A stretch of DNA of 34,587 bases from a virus: positions 1 through 34,587 of the IMG/VR virus record IMGVR_UViG_3300030328_003806; one strand, written 5' to 3'. Below the pieces are notes generated by a model. It searched no databases, was not told the origin of the DNA, and saw nothing but the letters and a program-made list of their open reading frames with translations. The translations under genes and the position numbers were made by a program. Below, piece by piece: positions 23,033-31,060 of this stretch; within the stretch, counting starts at the first letter, position 1; the number at the start of each line of letters is the position of its first letter.

Positions 23033-23482
23033 GTGAAAACAAACAAAAAAGAACATACTAAAAAAGCATTGCTTACTGCTTTAGAAAAATCATTAGGAGT
23101 TGTTACAAGTGCTTGTAAGATTGCTAAAGTGGGTAGAACTACTTTTTACCAATATCTAAAAGAAGATGAAGATTTTGCTAAAAAGGTAAAAGACATTGAA
23201 AATATCGCTTTAGATTTCGCTGAAAGTCAATTACACAAACAAATACAAGAGGGAAATACAACTGCTACAATATTCCTACTAAAAACAAAAGGGAAAAAAA
23301 GAGGGTATATTGAACGACAAGAAATCCAACACGATGGATCAATTAAATCAACACTTATAGAATGGAAACCACCACAAGAAGAAAAGTTGAGCAAAGATGC
23401 AACAGACAATTCTACGACCTTATCAAATCAGAAAAAAGATTCAAAGTCCATCAAGGAGGAACAAGATCAGGAAAAACAGTAG
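23033..23482 (+). CDS. terS: Small terminase subunit
   Basis: A 149-aa protein taken from GTG at 23033; longer in-frame starts lie inside the terminator and promoter and are rejected. The N-terminus is an HTH (KKALLTALEKSLGVVTSACK, KVGRTTFYQYLKED) followed by a helical oligomerisation region (ALDFAESQLHKQIQEGNTTA) and a beta segment (RGYIERQEIQHDG). The last 40 residues are charged and disordered and overlap TerL by 121 bases. TerS recognises packaging sites and regulates TerL. Confidence 0.85.
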   Translation: MKTNKKEHTKKALLTALEKSLGVVTSACKIAKVGRTTFYQYLKEDEDFAKKVKDIENIALDFAESQLHKQIQEGNTTATIFLLKTKGKKRGYIERQEIQHDGSIKSTLIEWKPPQEEKLSKDATDNSTTLSNQKKDSKSIKEEQDQEKQ

Positions 23483-24552
23483 CTGTTTGTCAATACCTTG
23501 TTTATTTACTTACAACATCAGAGAAACCTTTAACTATCTCTATTGTTCGTAAGACATTACCTGCACTTAAAGGTTCTGTATTAAGAGATATAATGCTAAT
23601 TCTCCAGGACACAGGTATTTATTTTTTAGGAGTTCATAACAAAGCTGAAAACACTTTTAGCTATAATGGGCATTTAATTGAGTTTCTATCGGTAGATGAA
23701 CCACAAAAGATTCGTGGTCGTAAAAGGCATATAGCTTTTTTAAACGAGGGTAATGAGCTTAATATTGAGGATTTTAGACAAATCAATATGAGAACAATAG
23801 ATATGGTAATTCTTGATTTTAACCCATCTGATCCTATACATTGGATATATAGCGACCTAATACCAAGAAAAGATTGCGATACCTGGATAACGACATATAA
23901 GGATAATAAGTTCTTGTCGCAAGACCTGGTAAATGAGATTGAAAGAATGAAAAAAAGAGATATAGATTATTGGAGGGTTTACGGAGAGGGTTTAAAAGCT
24001 ATATTTAGTGCAAGACAAGTATTTAATAATTGGGAATTTATAGATTATAAAGATTTCCCAGAGTTTGACCTGGAAATGGAATCTGTAATAGGAATTGACT
24101 ATGGATATTCTAATGATCCTACAGCTTGTGTTCTTGTCAATAAAAAGAACGATAAAATATATATTCACGAAATATTATATCGTAAGTCAATGACCAACTC
24201 TGATATTGTAGATTATCTTAAAGAAAAAGGTTATGGAGAAGTTTTATGTTATGGCGATTCTGCAGAACCTAAATCAATAGAAGAAATGCGAAGATTAGGT
24301 CTTTATATTAAACCTGCAGTAAAAGGTCAAGGGTCTATAAACTCTGGAATATCAAAATTAAAAGAATATGATATAATTGTTAGTAATGAGTCAAAGAATA
24401 TTATCAATGAATATCATAGTTATTATTGGGAACAATTAAAAGATGGAACGATAATAAACAAGCCACAAGACAAAGAAAATCATACAATGGATTCTATTCG
24501 TTATGCTGTTTATTCCCATTTTGGAAAGCGAGAAAACTTTTTTGTAATTTAA
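23362..24552 (+). CDS. terL: Large terminase subunit
   Basis: A 396-aa protein with Walker A GGTRSGKT (32-39), an ATPase core (RKTLPALKGSVLRDI, HIAFLNEGNEL as the Walker B/catalytic Glu region) and a C-terminal RNase H-like nuclease with acidic residues in IGIDYGYSNDPT, YGDSAEPKSI and HTMDSIRYA. It powers DNA packaging and makes headful or site-specific cuts. The ATG at 23362 is the only in-frame start that keeps the conserved N-terminus, so the unusually long overlap with TerS appears real. Confidence 0.92.
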   Translation: METTTRRKVEQRCNRQFYDLIKSEKRFKVHQGGTRSGKTVAVCQYLVYLLTTSEKPLTISIVRKTLPALKGSVLRDIMLILQDTGIYFLGVHNKAENTFSYNGHLIEFLSVDEPQKIRGRKRHIAFLNEGNELNIEDFRQINMRTIDMVILDFNPSDPIHWIYSDLIPRKDCDTWITTYKDNKFLSQDLVNEIERMKKRDIDYWRVYGEGLKAIFSARQVFNNWEFIDYKDFPEFDLEMESVIGIDYGYSNDPTACVLVNKKNDKIYIHEILYRKSMTNSDIVDYLKEKGYGEVLCYGDSAEPKSIEEMRRLGLYIKPAVKGQGSINSGISKLKEYDIIVSNESKNIINEYHSYYWEQLKDGTIINKPQDKENHTMDSIRYAVYSHFGKRENFFVI

Positions 24553-24556
24553 TTAG

Positions 24557-24564
24557 TATTTTTG
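24557..24564 (+). promoter_or_regulatory. Bacteroidota -7 element (20-nt spacing)
   Basis: TATTTTTG fits TAnnTTTG, with 20 nt before the portal ATG, the same spacing as in front of the major tail gene. Confidence 0.6.
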
Positions 24565-24584
24565 TAAAATATAAAGATATTTAG

Positions 24585-26201
24585 ATGGCATCAATATTAG
24601 ACAGGTTTGGAAAATTAGTTTCTAAAAACTTTCAAAAGACAAGTATAGATTTTAACAAAGCAATATTCAATTATTTAGGTAATTCTATTTTATGGAATCC
24701 TGATAATGATGAAACTTATGTTAACAAAGGCTATAGACAAAATACAACTATTTATTCAATAGTTAATCTGATAGCAAAAACAGCATCCTCAATTCCTTTT
24801 AATGTTTATGAGATTAAAAGCGATAGTGATTTAAAAAGGTATAAGTCAATTACAAGTGGTCTTGCAAATGGTATGAGTTTACATAAAGCAGAGATATTAA
24901 GAAAGCACTCACTACAGGAACTACACGATACAGAATTACACGAACTACTTGAAAGACCGAATCCTGCACAAAGTTATAGTAGTTGGATTCAAGAGATAAT
25001 AGCTTTTGGTAAATTAACAGGTAATAGATATATCTATGGTATAAAACCTGAATCAGGTCCTAATCAAAGTAAATTCCAGGAACTTTATGTTTTGCCAAGT
25101 CAAAATGTTGAGATTAATAGTGGTGGGATATTTGAACCTGTAAAATCTTATACATTAGATTACAATGGTAATTATCATATTCCTGTTGAAGATGTTTGCC
25201 ATATTAAAGATTTTAATCCTTACTATGATGGTACAGGATCGCACCTTTACGGAATGTCGCCACTAAAAGCAGGATTACGAGCTTTAGATACTAATAACGA
25301 AGCAGTAACGACTGGTGCGAAATATTTACAGAATCAAACTGCAAGAGGAGTTTTAATGTCAGAGGAGGGAGATTTAAACGAAGTTCAAGCACAAGCATTA
25401 AAAGAGAAGTTTAGAAATAATTATTCAGGATCTAAAAATGCAGGAGATATTGTTATTACTCCTAAAAAATTATCTTGGGTTAATTTTGGAATGACTGCTG
25501 CTGATCTTTCACTTATTGAGCAGTATAATGCTTCAATTAAAGATTTATGTAATATTTATTCAGTTCCTGTTGTTTTACTTAACAATACAGAATCATCAAC
25601 TTACAATAATGTAATAGAAGCTAAAAAGAGTTTATACCAAAATGCTATTATTCCAGAACTTAATAAAGTTCGTGATGAGCTTAATAGATGGTTAGCACCT
25701 GCTTATGGCGAAAAAATATATATAGATTTTGATTACACTAATATTTCAGAATTACAAGAAGAAATGGATAAAGTGGTAAATCAGATGTCTAATGCTTGGT
25801 GGCTAACTCCAAATGAAAAAAGACAAGCAATGTCATATAGTATTGATGCTGATAATGAAAAGTTAAACGATTTTTATATTCCTGCCAATCTAATGCCATT
25901 AGAAGATGATATTATTGAAGATGACTTTAAAAGTTTAGAAACAAACTTTAGTGAACTTTATGATGTAAAACTAAATGATATAAAAGATGATAAGAAAGAA
26001 GAAGTAGAAGAAAAAAGAGCAGCTACTGAAGTAGGTCCTGATAAATACACAACTATCAGGGAAGCTGAAGATAGAGCAAAAGAACTTGGAGGATCAGGTC
26101 ATCATATTCACAGGTATCAAGGTGAGGTATATTATATGCCATTTAAAACTCACGAAGAATGGTTAAGAAGAACAGGAAAGAAAAAAGACTGGTCAATATA
26201 A
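24585..26201 (+). CDS. Portal protein (HK97 family)
   Basis: A 538-aa protein with the phage portal core: QNTTIYSIVNLIAKTASSIP, LLERPNPAQSYSSWIQEI, HIKDFNPYYDGTGSHLYGMS, TTGAKYLQNQTARGVLM and SVPVVLLNNTESSTYNN. It forms the dodecameric DNA gate of the head. The last 60 residues (from about 479) are an extra domain with a His-rich GSGHHIHRYQGEVYYMPF and THEEW, a small motif of the type appended to virion proteins in some phages; a metal-binding or scaffold role is possible. Confidence 0.9.
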   Translation: MASILDRFGKLVSKNFQKTSIDFNKAIFNYLGNSILWNPDNDETYVNKGYRQNTTIYSIVNLIAKTASSIPFNVYEIKSDSDLKRYKSITSGLANGMSLHKAEILRKHSLQELHDTELHELLERPNPAQSYSSWIQEIIAFGKLTGNRYIYGIKPESGPNQSKFQELYVLPSQNVEINSGGIFEPVKSYTLDYNGNYHIPVEDVCHIKDFNPYYDGTGSHLYGMSPLKAGLRALDTNNEAVTTGAKYLQNQTARGVLMSEEGDLNEVQAQALKEKFRNNYSGSKNAGDIVITPKKLSWVNFGMTAADLSLIEQYNASIKDLCNIYSVPVVLLNNTESSTYNNVIEAKKSLYQNAIIPELNKVRDELNRWLAPAYGEKIYIDFDYTNISELQEEMDKVVNQMSNAWWLTPNEKRQAMSYSIDADNEKLNDFYIPANLMPLEDDIIEDDFKSLETNFSELYDVKLNDIKDDKKEEVEEKRAATEVGPDKYTTIREAEDRAKELGGSGHHIHRYQGEVYYMPFKTHEEWLRRTGKKKDWSI

Positions 26202-26221
26202 TCTAATAAAGTTTTTCTTTT

Positions 26222-27115
26222 ATGGACATTAAAAAAATAAAAGCAAATTTTCATAAGAATTGGTTAAAGCAATTAGAGATTGGCGAGAAAAAACAAGATA
26301 AGATATGGTTTGATTATCTAAATGGAGAAGCTAATAAGATAATTGATGAGTTTTTAGCTAATAATAAGAATATTCAAAATGTAGATGCTTATTATACTTT
26401 AGATCAGTTTGAAAATTTATATATAGGTCTTTATAAAGATATTGGACTACGAATGGCAAATTGGTATATGAATAATTATAAAAAGTATATAAGAAAGCAA
26501 GATGCAAGTCAGTTTCAAGATATATGGTCAGAGAAATTTGCATTTATTGGAAAAGCAACAGCAGGGCAAAGAATTGTTAGTGTAAGTGGCAATAGGAAAA
26601 AGGAATTAATAAAAACACTTAATAAGTATATGGCTAATCCAGAGTTTCAAGTAATGAATGAAAGACAAGCTCAAAGAGTGTTAAGAAAAAAGTTTAAACA
26701 TATAAGTATTGTAAATGCTAAAAGAATTATTAGAACAGAAAGTGTAAATGCTGCTAATTATGCAACCAATCAAAGTGCTATTGATATTTTTGGAAAAGAT
26801 AATTTACAAAAAGAATGGATAGCAACAAGAGATAACAGGACAAGATTAGAGCATATTGAAGCAGATGGACAAATTGTTAAGATGGAAGAAAACTTTATTG
26901 TAGGTGGACAAAAGTTAGAAAGACCTGGTGATCCATCAGGTTCTGCTTGGAATGTAATCAACTGTCGTTGTACTACAGCACCATTTCCAATAGAGGTTGA
27001 ACAAAATGTAAGTTCAGGAAGAATTATTGACATTGTAGGTGCAGTTGCACAAACAGTCGCAACTGTTGCTGTTGTAGAAGAAATTTTAGATAGCGATACA
27101 CCAGAAAATAATTAA
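26222..27115 (+). CDS. MuF-like minor head protein
   Basis: A 297-aa protein. The N-terminal half is helical and basic (KKIKANFHKNWLKQLEIGEK). Residues about 160-262 match the Mu gpF/SPP1 gp7 domain: RIIRTESVNAANYATNQSAI, KEWIATRDNRTRLEHIEADG, GSAWNVINCRCTTAPFPIE, with the characteristic R-T-E, D-x-R-x-x-H and NCRC motifs. It lies between portal and protease as in HK97-like heads. It is a head-morphogenesis protein, probably packaged in the virion. No toxin domain is fused. Confidence 0.88.
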   Translation: MDIKKIKANFHKNWLKQLEIGEKKQDKIWFDYLNGEANKIIDEFLANNKNIQNVDAYYTLDQFENLYIGLYKDIGLRMANWYMNNYKKYIRKQDASQFQDIWSEKFAFIGKATAGQRIVSVSGNRKKELIKTLNKYMANPEFQVMNERQAQRVLRKKFKHISIVNAKRIIRTESVNAANYATNQSAIDIFGKDNLQKEWIATRDNRTRLEHIEADGQIVKMEENFIVGGQKLERPGDPSGSAWNVINCRCTTAPFPIEVEQNVSSGRIIDIVGAVAQTVATVAVVEEILDSDTPENN

Positions 27116-27126
27116 GTGAAAATTAA

Positions 27127-27134
27127 TAACTTTG
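27127..27134 (+). promoter_or_regulatory. Bacteroidota -7 element, 4 nt from ATG
   Basis: TAACTTTG fits TAnnTTTG; CATT separates it from the protease ATG at 27139, implying a leaderless message for the protease-capsid pair. Confidence 0.6.
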
Positions 27135-27138
27135 CATT

Positions 27139-27849
27139 ATGGAAAATAATATAATATATAAATCAAGTCCGATAGGGGAACTTCAGGACATAGATGATAA
27201 GACAGGAATCGTAAAGGGTTATGGTTCAATTTTTGGCAACATTGATTCAGATGGCGATATAATCACAAAAGGTGCTTATACTAAAACAATATCTGAAAAT
27301 GGTAATAGAGTAAAATATCTATACCAACATCAAATGGATAAGCCATTAGGAAAAATGGTTAATCTTTATGAAGATGAAAAAGGATTAATGTTTGAAGCAG
27401 AGATTCCTAAAACTCAACTTGGTAAAGATGTATTAGAACTTATGAAAGCAGGAGTAATAACTGAAAATAGTGTTGGTATTTTACCAATGCAAAAAGAGGG
27501 TTGCCCTGATGGAATGGAAAATTGTTATAGAAAACTTACAGAGGTAAAATTGTATGAAATATCTGCAGTTACTTTAGCTGCAAATGATGAAGCAATGATA
27601 CTTGATGTAAAAGGGAATTTTGATAAGGAAAAAGTATTGGGTAGATATGATAATCTTGTGAAGCTAATTCGCAAGGGCAGCATATCTGACAATTTAGGTT
27701 ATGCTATTGAAGCAGAACTTATAAAGCTAAAATCAATTTTTAATGATAAAGCCACTTTGCCAACTGATATGGAAGTTACAGAGCCGACTACAATTAAAGC
27801 AGATAATAGCGAGATATATAAATATTTGTTTAATAAATTAAAATCATAG
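27139..27849 (+). CDS. Prohead maturation protease (HK97 U35 family)
   Basis: A 236-aa serine protease: VKGYGSIFGNIDSDGDIITK, catalytic His64 in YLYQHQMDKPLG, catalytic Ser111 in TENSVGILPM and a likely third residue Glu140 in KLYEISAV. It cleaves the N-terminal delta domain of the capsid protein encoded next. A Cys pair (CPDGMENC, residues 122-129) inserts after the Ser motif. The C-terminal 80 residues are a helical tail that may act as a scaffold. Confidence 0.9.
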   Translation: MENNIIYKSSPIGELQDIDDKTGIVKGYGSIFGNIDSDGDIITKGAYTKTISENGNRVKYLYQHQMDKPLGKMVNLYEDEKGLMFEAEIPKTQLGKDVLELMKAGVITENSVGILPMQKEGCPDGMENCYRKLTEVKLYEISAVTLAANDEAMILDVKGNFDKEKVLGRYDNLVKLIRKGSISDNLGYAIEAELIKLKSIFNDKATLPTDMEVTEPTTIKADNSEIYKYLFNKLKS

Positions 27850-27854
27850 AAATT

Positions 27855-29063
27855 ATGACAGATGAAACGAAAAAGGAATTAGACCAACTCGGAGATTTGG
27901 TTGATTCTAAAATCGAAAAAGCAATGGTGTCGGCTAAAGATAATGCTAAAGGTGAAGTTTCTGAATCACTAAAAGGTGAAATAGACAACTTAACTGAACA
28001 AATCTCAACAAAGCACGAAGAAGTGCAAAAGAGATTAGATAGTATTGAAGTTTCAAGTAAAAAACTTGAAGCAAAAGCTACTGCACCTGCTACTTTTAAA
28101 TCAGCTTTAAAAACAGCGATTGATGGTGGTGCTATTGACAACCTTAAAAAAGGTAATTCAAGAGCAGCAGCTTTCGAAATCAAAGCTGATATGACAACTG
28201 GTGCTGACTATACTGGCGAGGTAATCGCTGCTACAAGAGCTCCAGGTATTAAATATGATCCTACTACTCCTGTTCATATAAGACAGATGCTTCCTATTGG
28301 AACAACTAACTCTGATCTTATTAGATATGTAACAGAATCAGCTTACACAGAGGGTGCTGCTGCAACTTCAGAGGGTAGTGCATTAGGGCAAACTGACTTT
28401 AACTTAACTGCTTCAACAGCTAATGTTGAAACAATCGGTACTTATTTAAGATTATCAAGACAAATGCTTGAAGATACAGAACAATTAAGTTCTTATATTT
28501 CTGCAAGAGTTCCTGCTAAACTTTTAACAGTAGAAGATGACCAGTTACTTGGAGGAAATGGTGCTGCACCTAATTTACACGGTTTGAGAAATACAGGTAC
28601 TATTTGGAGTACTGGTGCATCAGGTTTTGGTGCTGCTGATTTCGCTACACCACAAGAGTTTGATGTATTAATTACTGCTGTAAACCAAGTTGCAAAACAA
28701 AACTACAGATGTGATTACATACTTCTACATCCTACTGATTTCCACAAGATCCTTGCTCTTAAAGATTCTGACAACAGATATCTGAAAGACCAAGTTTATC
28801 AAGGACTTCAGCCAACATTTATGGGTATTCCTGTAATGATTAATACTTCTATGGCACAAGGTGAGTTTATAGTTGGTAACTTCTCTCAAGGAGCTCAACT
28901 ATGGGTAAGAGAAAATGTAAGTGTTGAATTTTTTGACCAAGATTCTGATAATGTTCAAAAGAACTTTATCACAGTTAGAGTTCAAGAAAGAATCGCTTTC
29001 ACTACTTATTTACCAAATGCTTTTTGTAGAGGAGATTTCGCTACAGTAATAGCAGCTTTATAA
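27855..29063 (+). CDS. Major capsid protein (HK97 fold)
   Basis: A 402-aa protein. Residues 1-80 are a charged coiled coil (delta domain, KKELDQLGDLVDSKIEKAMV) acting as internal scaffold. The mature part shows HK97 landmarks: IRQMLPIGTTNSDLIRYVTE, ETIGTYLRLSRQMLEDTEQL, RVPAKLLTVEDDQLLGGNGA, DYILLHPTDFHKILALKDSD and QERIAFTTYLPNAFCRGDF. The protease is six bases upstream and a strong terminator follows. Codon use is richer in C-ending codons than its neighbours, as expected for the most abundant product. Confidence 0.93.
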   Translation: MTDETKKELDQLGDLVDSKIEKAMVSAKDNAKGEVSESLKGEIDNLTEQISTKHEEVQKRLDSIEVSSKKLEAKATAPATFKSALKTAIDGGAIDNLKKGNSRAAAFEIKADMTTGADYTGEVIAATRAPGIKYDPTTPVHIRQMLPIGTTNSDLIRYVTESAYTEGAAATSEGSALGQTDFNLTASTANVETIGTYLRLSRQMLEDTEQLSSYISARVPAKLLTVEDDQLLGGNGAAPNLHGLRNTGTIWSTGASGFGAADFATPQEFDVLITAVNQVAKQNYRCDYILLHPTDFHKILALKDSDNRYLKDQVYQGLQPTFMGIPVMINTSMAQGEFIVGNFSQGAQLWVRENVSVEFFDQDSDNVQKNFITVRVQERIAFTTYLPNAFCRGDFATVIAAL

Positions 29064-29088
29064 TCATAAGATTTAGAGTATATAAATT

Positions 29089-29113
29089 AAAGGGGCTTTA
29101 TGCCCCTTTTTTT
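29089..29113 (+). terminator. Terminator after the capsid gene
   Basis: AAAGGGGC pairs with GCCCCTTT across TTTAT, followed by a T tract, 25 bases after the capsid stop. Confidence 0.88.
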
Positions 29114-29187
29114 ATACACTTACCTTAAATAAATATTAAATAAATTATCTTTTTTAAAGAATTTTTTGTTTTTATCAATTATTTAAT

Positions 29188-29195
29188 TAATTTTG
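29188..29195 (+). promoter_or_regulatory. Bacteroidota -7 element, 4 nt from ATG
   Basis: TAATTTTG fits TAnnTTTG; TTTA separates it from the ATG at 29200. A TTTG at 29165-29168, with a 19-base spacer, is a good -33 candidate. Confidence 0.62.
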
Positions 29196-29199
29196 TTTA

Positions 29200-29307
29200 A
29201 TGAAAATAGTTATACCTAAACTCTCAATATCAAAGATCTGGCTTATTAGCTGTAGTGCGAGGGTTTGGGTGTTAACTTTAAAATTAATTAAAAAATGGAA
29301 AAAATAA
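29200..29307 (+). CDS. Small basic peptide, 35 aa
   Basis: MKIVIPKLSISKIWLISCSA followed by a basic, Trp-containing tail (RVWVLTLKLIKKWKK). The coding call rests on the promoter element exactly four bases before the ATG and the overlap with the next small gene. It is amphipathic and positively charged, with no acidic residue, possibly membrane-associated. Function unknown. Confidence 0.4.
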   Translation: MKIVIPKLSISKIWLISCSARVWVLTLKLIKKWKK

Positions 29308-29393
29308 TAGAATATATAGAAAAACACAAATTAGATCAGAAATTGATTTATTGGATTGTAATTACTATGCTAATTTTAATAATATTAAGATGA
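29295..29393 (+). CDS. Small single-TM protein, 32 aa
   Basis: MEKIIEYIEKHKLDQKLIYW followed by a hydrophobic end (IVITMLILIILR) forming one likely TM helix at the C-terminus. The start overlaps the preceding gene by 13 bases and the stop overlaps the next start (ATGA). This coupling supports translation. Unknown function. Confidence 0.42.
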   Translation: MEKIIEYIEKHKLDQKLIYWIVITMLILIILR

Positions 29394-29626
29394 GTAAAAT
29401 AGATTTATCACCATCAGGAATTGTTGGATTTCTGAATAATAGAAAAGCAAAGCATAGAGAATATGTTGGCAATAGAGTTTGGGAACTGCACGATGAAATT
29501 TGCAGTATCGCTTTAAATATTGATAAATGTAAAAAAGGACAATACGAGGGAACAGTCAATTTAATGAAGCGAAAGTTATATTTTATGAAAAAATATCAAA
29601 GGTATTATAGAGTTTTAATTATATAA
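29390..29626 (+). CDS. Hypothetical basic protein, 78 aa
   Basis: ATG at 29390 overlaps the preceding stop (ATGA); an in-frame ATG at 29351 is less likely because it lies deep in that gene. The protein MSKIDLSPSGIVGFLNNRKA ... is Lys/Arg-rich and helical, without a recognised motif. It sits in the accessory stretch between capsid and connector genes. Confidence 0.5.
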   Translation: MSKIDLSPSGIVGFLNNRKAKHREYVGNRVWELHDEICSIALNIDKCKKGQYEGTVNLMKRKLYFMKKYQRYYRVLII

Positions 29627-29630
29627 CGAA

Positions 29631-29816
29631 ATGGAAGAAGATAATATTGAATTTAAGGATTATAAGCCAACCACACTTGTTTCGCATTTATTAAAAATTG
29701 TGAATAACAGAGTATTTGCAAATAATATAAGCCAGGATTCAAAAAATTTTTCTAATAATTATGAGAAAATGGTAAAAAAAGTTTATGAAATAGATAGAAT
29801 TGTAAATAATTTATAA
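29631..29816 (+). CDS. Hypothetical protein, 61 aa
   Basis: MEEDNIEFKDYKPTTLVSHL ... is a small helical protein starting four bases after the previous stop and ending 62 bases before a terminator. It has no TM segment or known motif. It is probably co-transcribed with the three small genes upstream. Confidence 0.5.
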   Translation: MEEDNIEFKDYKPTTLVSHLLKIVNNRVFANNISQDSKNFSNNYEKMVKKVYEIDRIVNNL

Positions 29817-29878
29817 AGATAAAGAAAGATATAAAATAATTTTTTAGTTAGTTTTTTTCATATTGATTAGTTAGTTTG

Positions 29879-29911
29879 AAAGTGGTTAATTAAGTTTAGC
29901 CACTTTTTTTT
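29879..29911 (+). terminator. Terminator before the nuclease gene
   Basis: AAAGTGGT pairs with GCCACTTT (one G-U) and is followed by a long T tract leading directly into a promoter-like element. Confidence 0.82.
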
Positions 29912-29918
29912 AACTTTA
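29911..29918 (+). promoter_or_regulatory. Degenerate -7 element before the nuclease gene
   Basis: TAACTTTA differs from TAnnTTTG at the last base; CAATC (5 nt) separates it from the GTG at 29924. It overlaps the end of the terminator T tract. Confidence 0.4.
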
Positions 29919-29923
29919 CAATC

Positions 29924-30283
29924 GTGGATGTAAATACACGAGGTTGTGTTGCTGAATATTCATTCGGTGTTGAGTGCTTAAAAAGAGGCATTATAGTTTC
30001 CTTTCCCATACTTGATTCTTGTGTTTATGATTGTATTGCAGATACAGGGAAAAACATTTATCGCATACAAATAAAATCAACAGGAAAAAAAAAGGAAAAA
30101 AACAGATCAACAGTTCAAGCAAATTGGCATACTATCTATACAGAACAAGATGTTGATTATTTTGCCGTATGGGTGGATCTATATAAAGGATTCTTTATTT
30201 TTAAAAATATAGGACAACAAAGTATAAGATTAAGTATGGATAATACAAATTCAAAATTTTTTAATAACTTTGACTTCAAATAG
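29924..30283 (+). CDS. PD-(D/E)XK nuclease-like protein (PDDEXK_5-like)
   Basis: A 119-aa protein with GTG start. RGCVAEYSFGVECLKRGIIV carries Glu11 in the first helix, FPILDSCVYDCIAD the acidic Asp36 and IYRIQIKSTG the Q49-x-K51 strand, a pattern of PD-(D/E)XK proteins of the group I intron endonuclease/PDDEXK_5 kind. Residues 78-106 (DVDYFAVWVDLYKGFFIF) complete the fold. It has its own terminator upstream and another downstream, so it is an autonomous transcription unit inserted between capsid and connectors. Whether it acts in homing, host DNA degradation or resolution is unknown. Confidence 0.62.
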   Translation: MDVNTRGCVAEYSFGVECLKRGIIVSFPILDSCVYDCIADTGKNIYRIQIKSTGKKKEKNRSTVQANWHTIYTEQDVDYFAVWVDLYKGFFIFKNIGQQSIRLSMDNTNSKFFNNFDFK

Positions 30284-30310
30284 TTTTTTCTTTCTTTATT
30301 CTTTTCAACC

Positions 30311-30345
30311 AAAAGCACTATAAATTTTATGGTGCTTTTTTTTTG
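30311..30345 (+). terminator. Terminator after the nuclease gene
   Basis: AAAAGCACTATAAA pairs with TTTATGGTGCTTTT (one G-U; the central A/T bases form the loop), followed by a T tract and then a new promoter element. Confidence 0.82.
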
Positions 30346-30353
30346 TATTTTTG
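30346..30353 (+). promoter_or_regulatory. Bacteroidota -7 element, 4 nt from ATG
   Basis: TATTTTTG fits TAnnTTTG; TTAT separates it from the ATG at 30358. It restarts transcription for the connector operon. Confidence 0.62.
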
Positions 30354-30357
30354 TTAT

Positions 30358-30510
30358 ATGTTAATACGAATAATAAAGTTTTTTAAAGATGCTATTCAAG
30401 AAATTTCTGATAGAGCTGAAATGAAACATCTAAGAGAAGATAAAAGAAAAAAAGAAACTAAAGAATTAAAACAAGCATATAAGCGAGAAACAAAAGATTT
30501 AAAATTATGA
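30358..30510 (+). CDS. Small charged helical protein, 50 aa
   Basis: MLIRIIKFFKDAIQEISDRA followed by a Lys/Glu-rich helix (KKETKELKQAYKRETKDLKL). It starts directly at a promoter element and overlaps the connector gene by four bases (ATGA), so it is the first gene of the head-tail connector operon. It may be membrane-peripheral or an assembly factor. Unknown function. Confidence 0.5.
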   Translation: MLIRIIKFFKDAIQEISDRAEMKHLREDKRKKETKELKQAYKRETKDLKL

Positions 30511-31052
30511 CATATTATAGTAATCCATTAAATAGGTTTCATACACAAATAAAAATCAATTCTACAACAGGTAGTGAGATTGTTACAACATCTAATGCAA
30601 AAGATTATATGAGGGTTGATACAACTGCTGATGATACACTAATAGGTCAAATAGTAACAGAGGCAAGAATTATAATTGAGAACTATATAAGTAAAGATAT
30701 AGTAGCAAAAACAAGATCATTGTATTTATCGGCTGTAGATGAAAGATTTGTATTACCTTTTTCTCCAATAGCTTCAATTCAATCTATAACAGTTGATGGA
30801 ACTGCAACAACTGATTATACAACATACGGTCTTGATGATACGATTATAGAACTTGGCGACTTACCATCAGAAGAAGTGATTGTTAATTACACAACAGCAG
30901 GAATGAGTGATAGTTTGTTATATGCTGCAAACTTGCAATTAATATCAACACTTTATGATAATAGAGCTGATTTTGTTGTAGGTGCTACAGTAAGTGATTT
31001 ACCAATAGAGGTCAAAACAATATTAAGTTCTCACAAAACACCATTTATATAA
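30507..31052 (+). CDS. Head-tail connector (gp6-like adaptor)
   Basis: A 181-aa protein with the gp6/gp15-like adaptor layout: VTTSNAKDYMRVDTTADDTL, IGQIVTEARIIIENYISKDI, then beta strands RFVLPFSPIASIQSITVDG and a closing helix (LLYAANLQLISTLYDNRADF). This protein docks under the portal as the first connector ring. The order adaptor, joining protein, gp10-like, tail terminator downstream is diagnostic. Confidence 0.85.
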   Translation: MTYYSNPLNRFHTQIKINSTTGSEIVTTSNAKDYMRVDTTADDTLIGQIVTEARIIIENYISKDIVAKTRSLYLSAVDERFVLPFSPIASIQSITVDGTATTDYTTYGLDDTIIELGDLPSEEVIVNYTTAGMSDSLLYAANLQLISTLYDNRADFVVGATVSDLPIEVKTILSSHKTPFI

Positions 31053-31060
31053 AATATATA

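Noticed and set aside
29112-29120. DnaA box (TTATACACT)
   Set aside because: It matches TTATNCACA except at the last base, stands alone in AT-rich DNA after a terminator and is too weak to call an origin.
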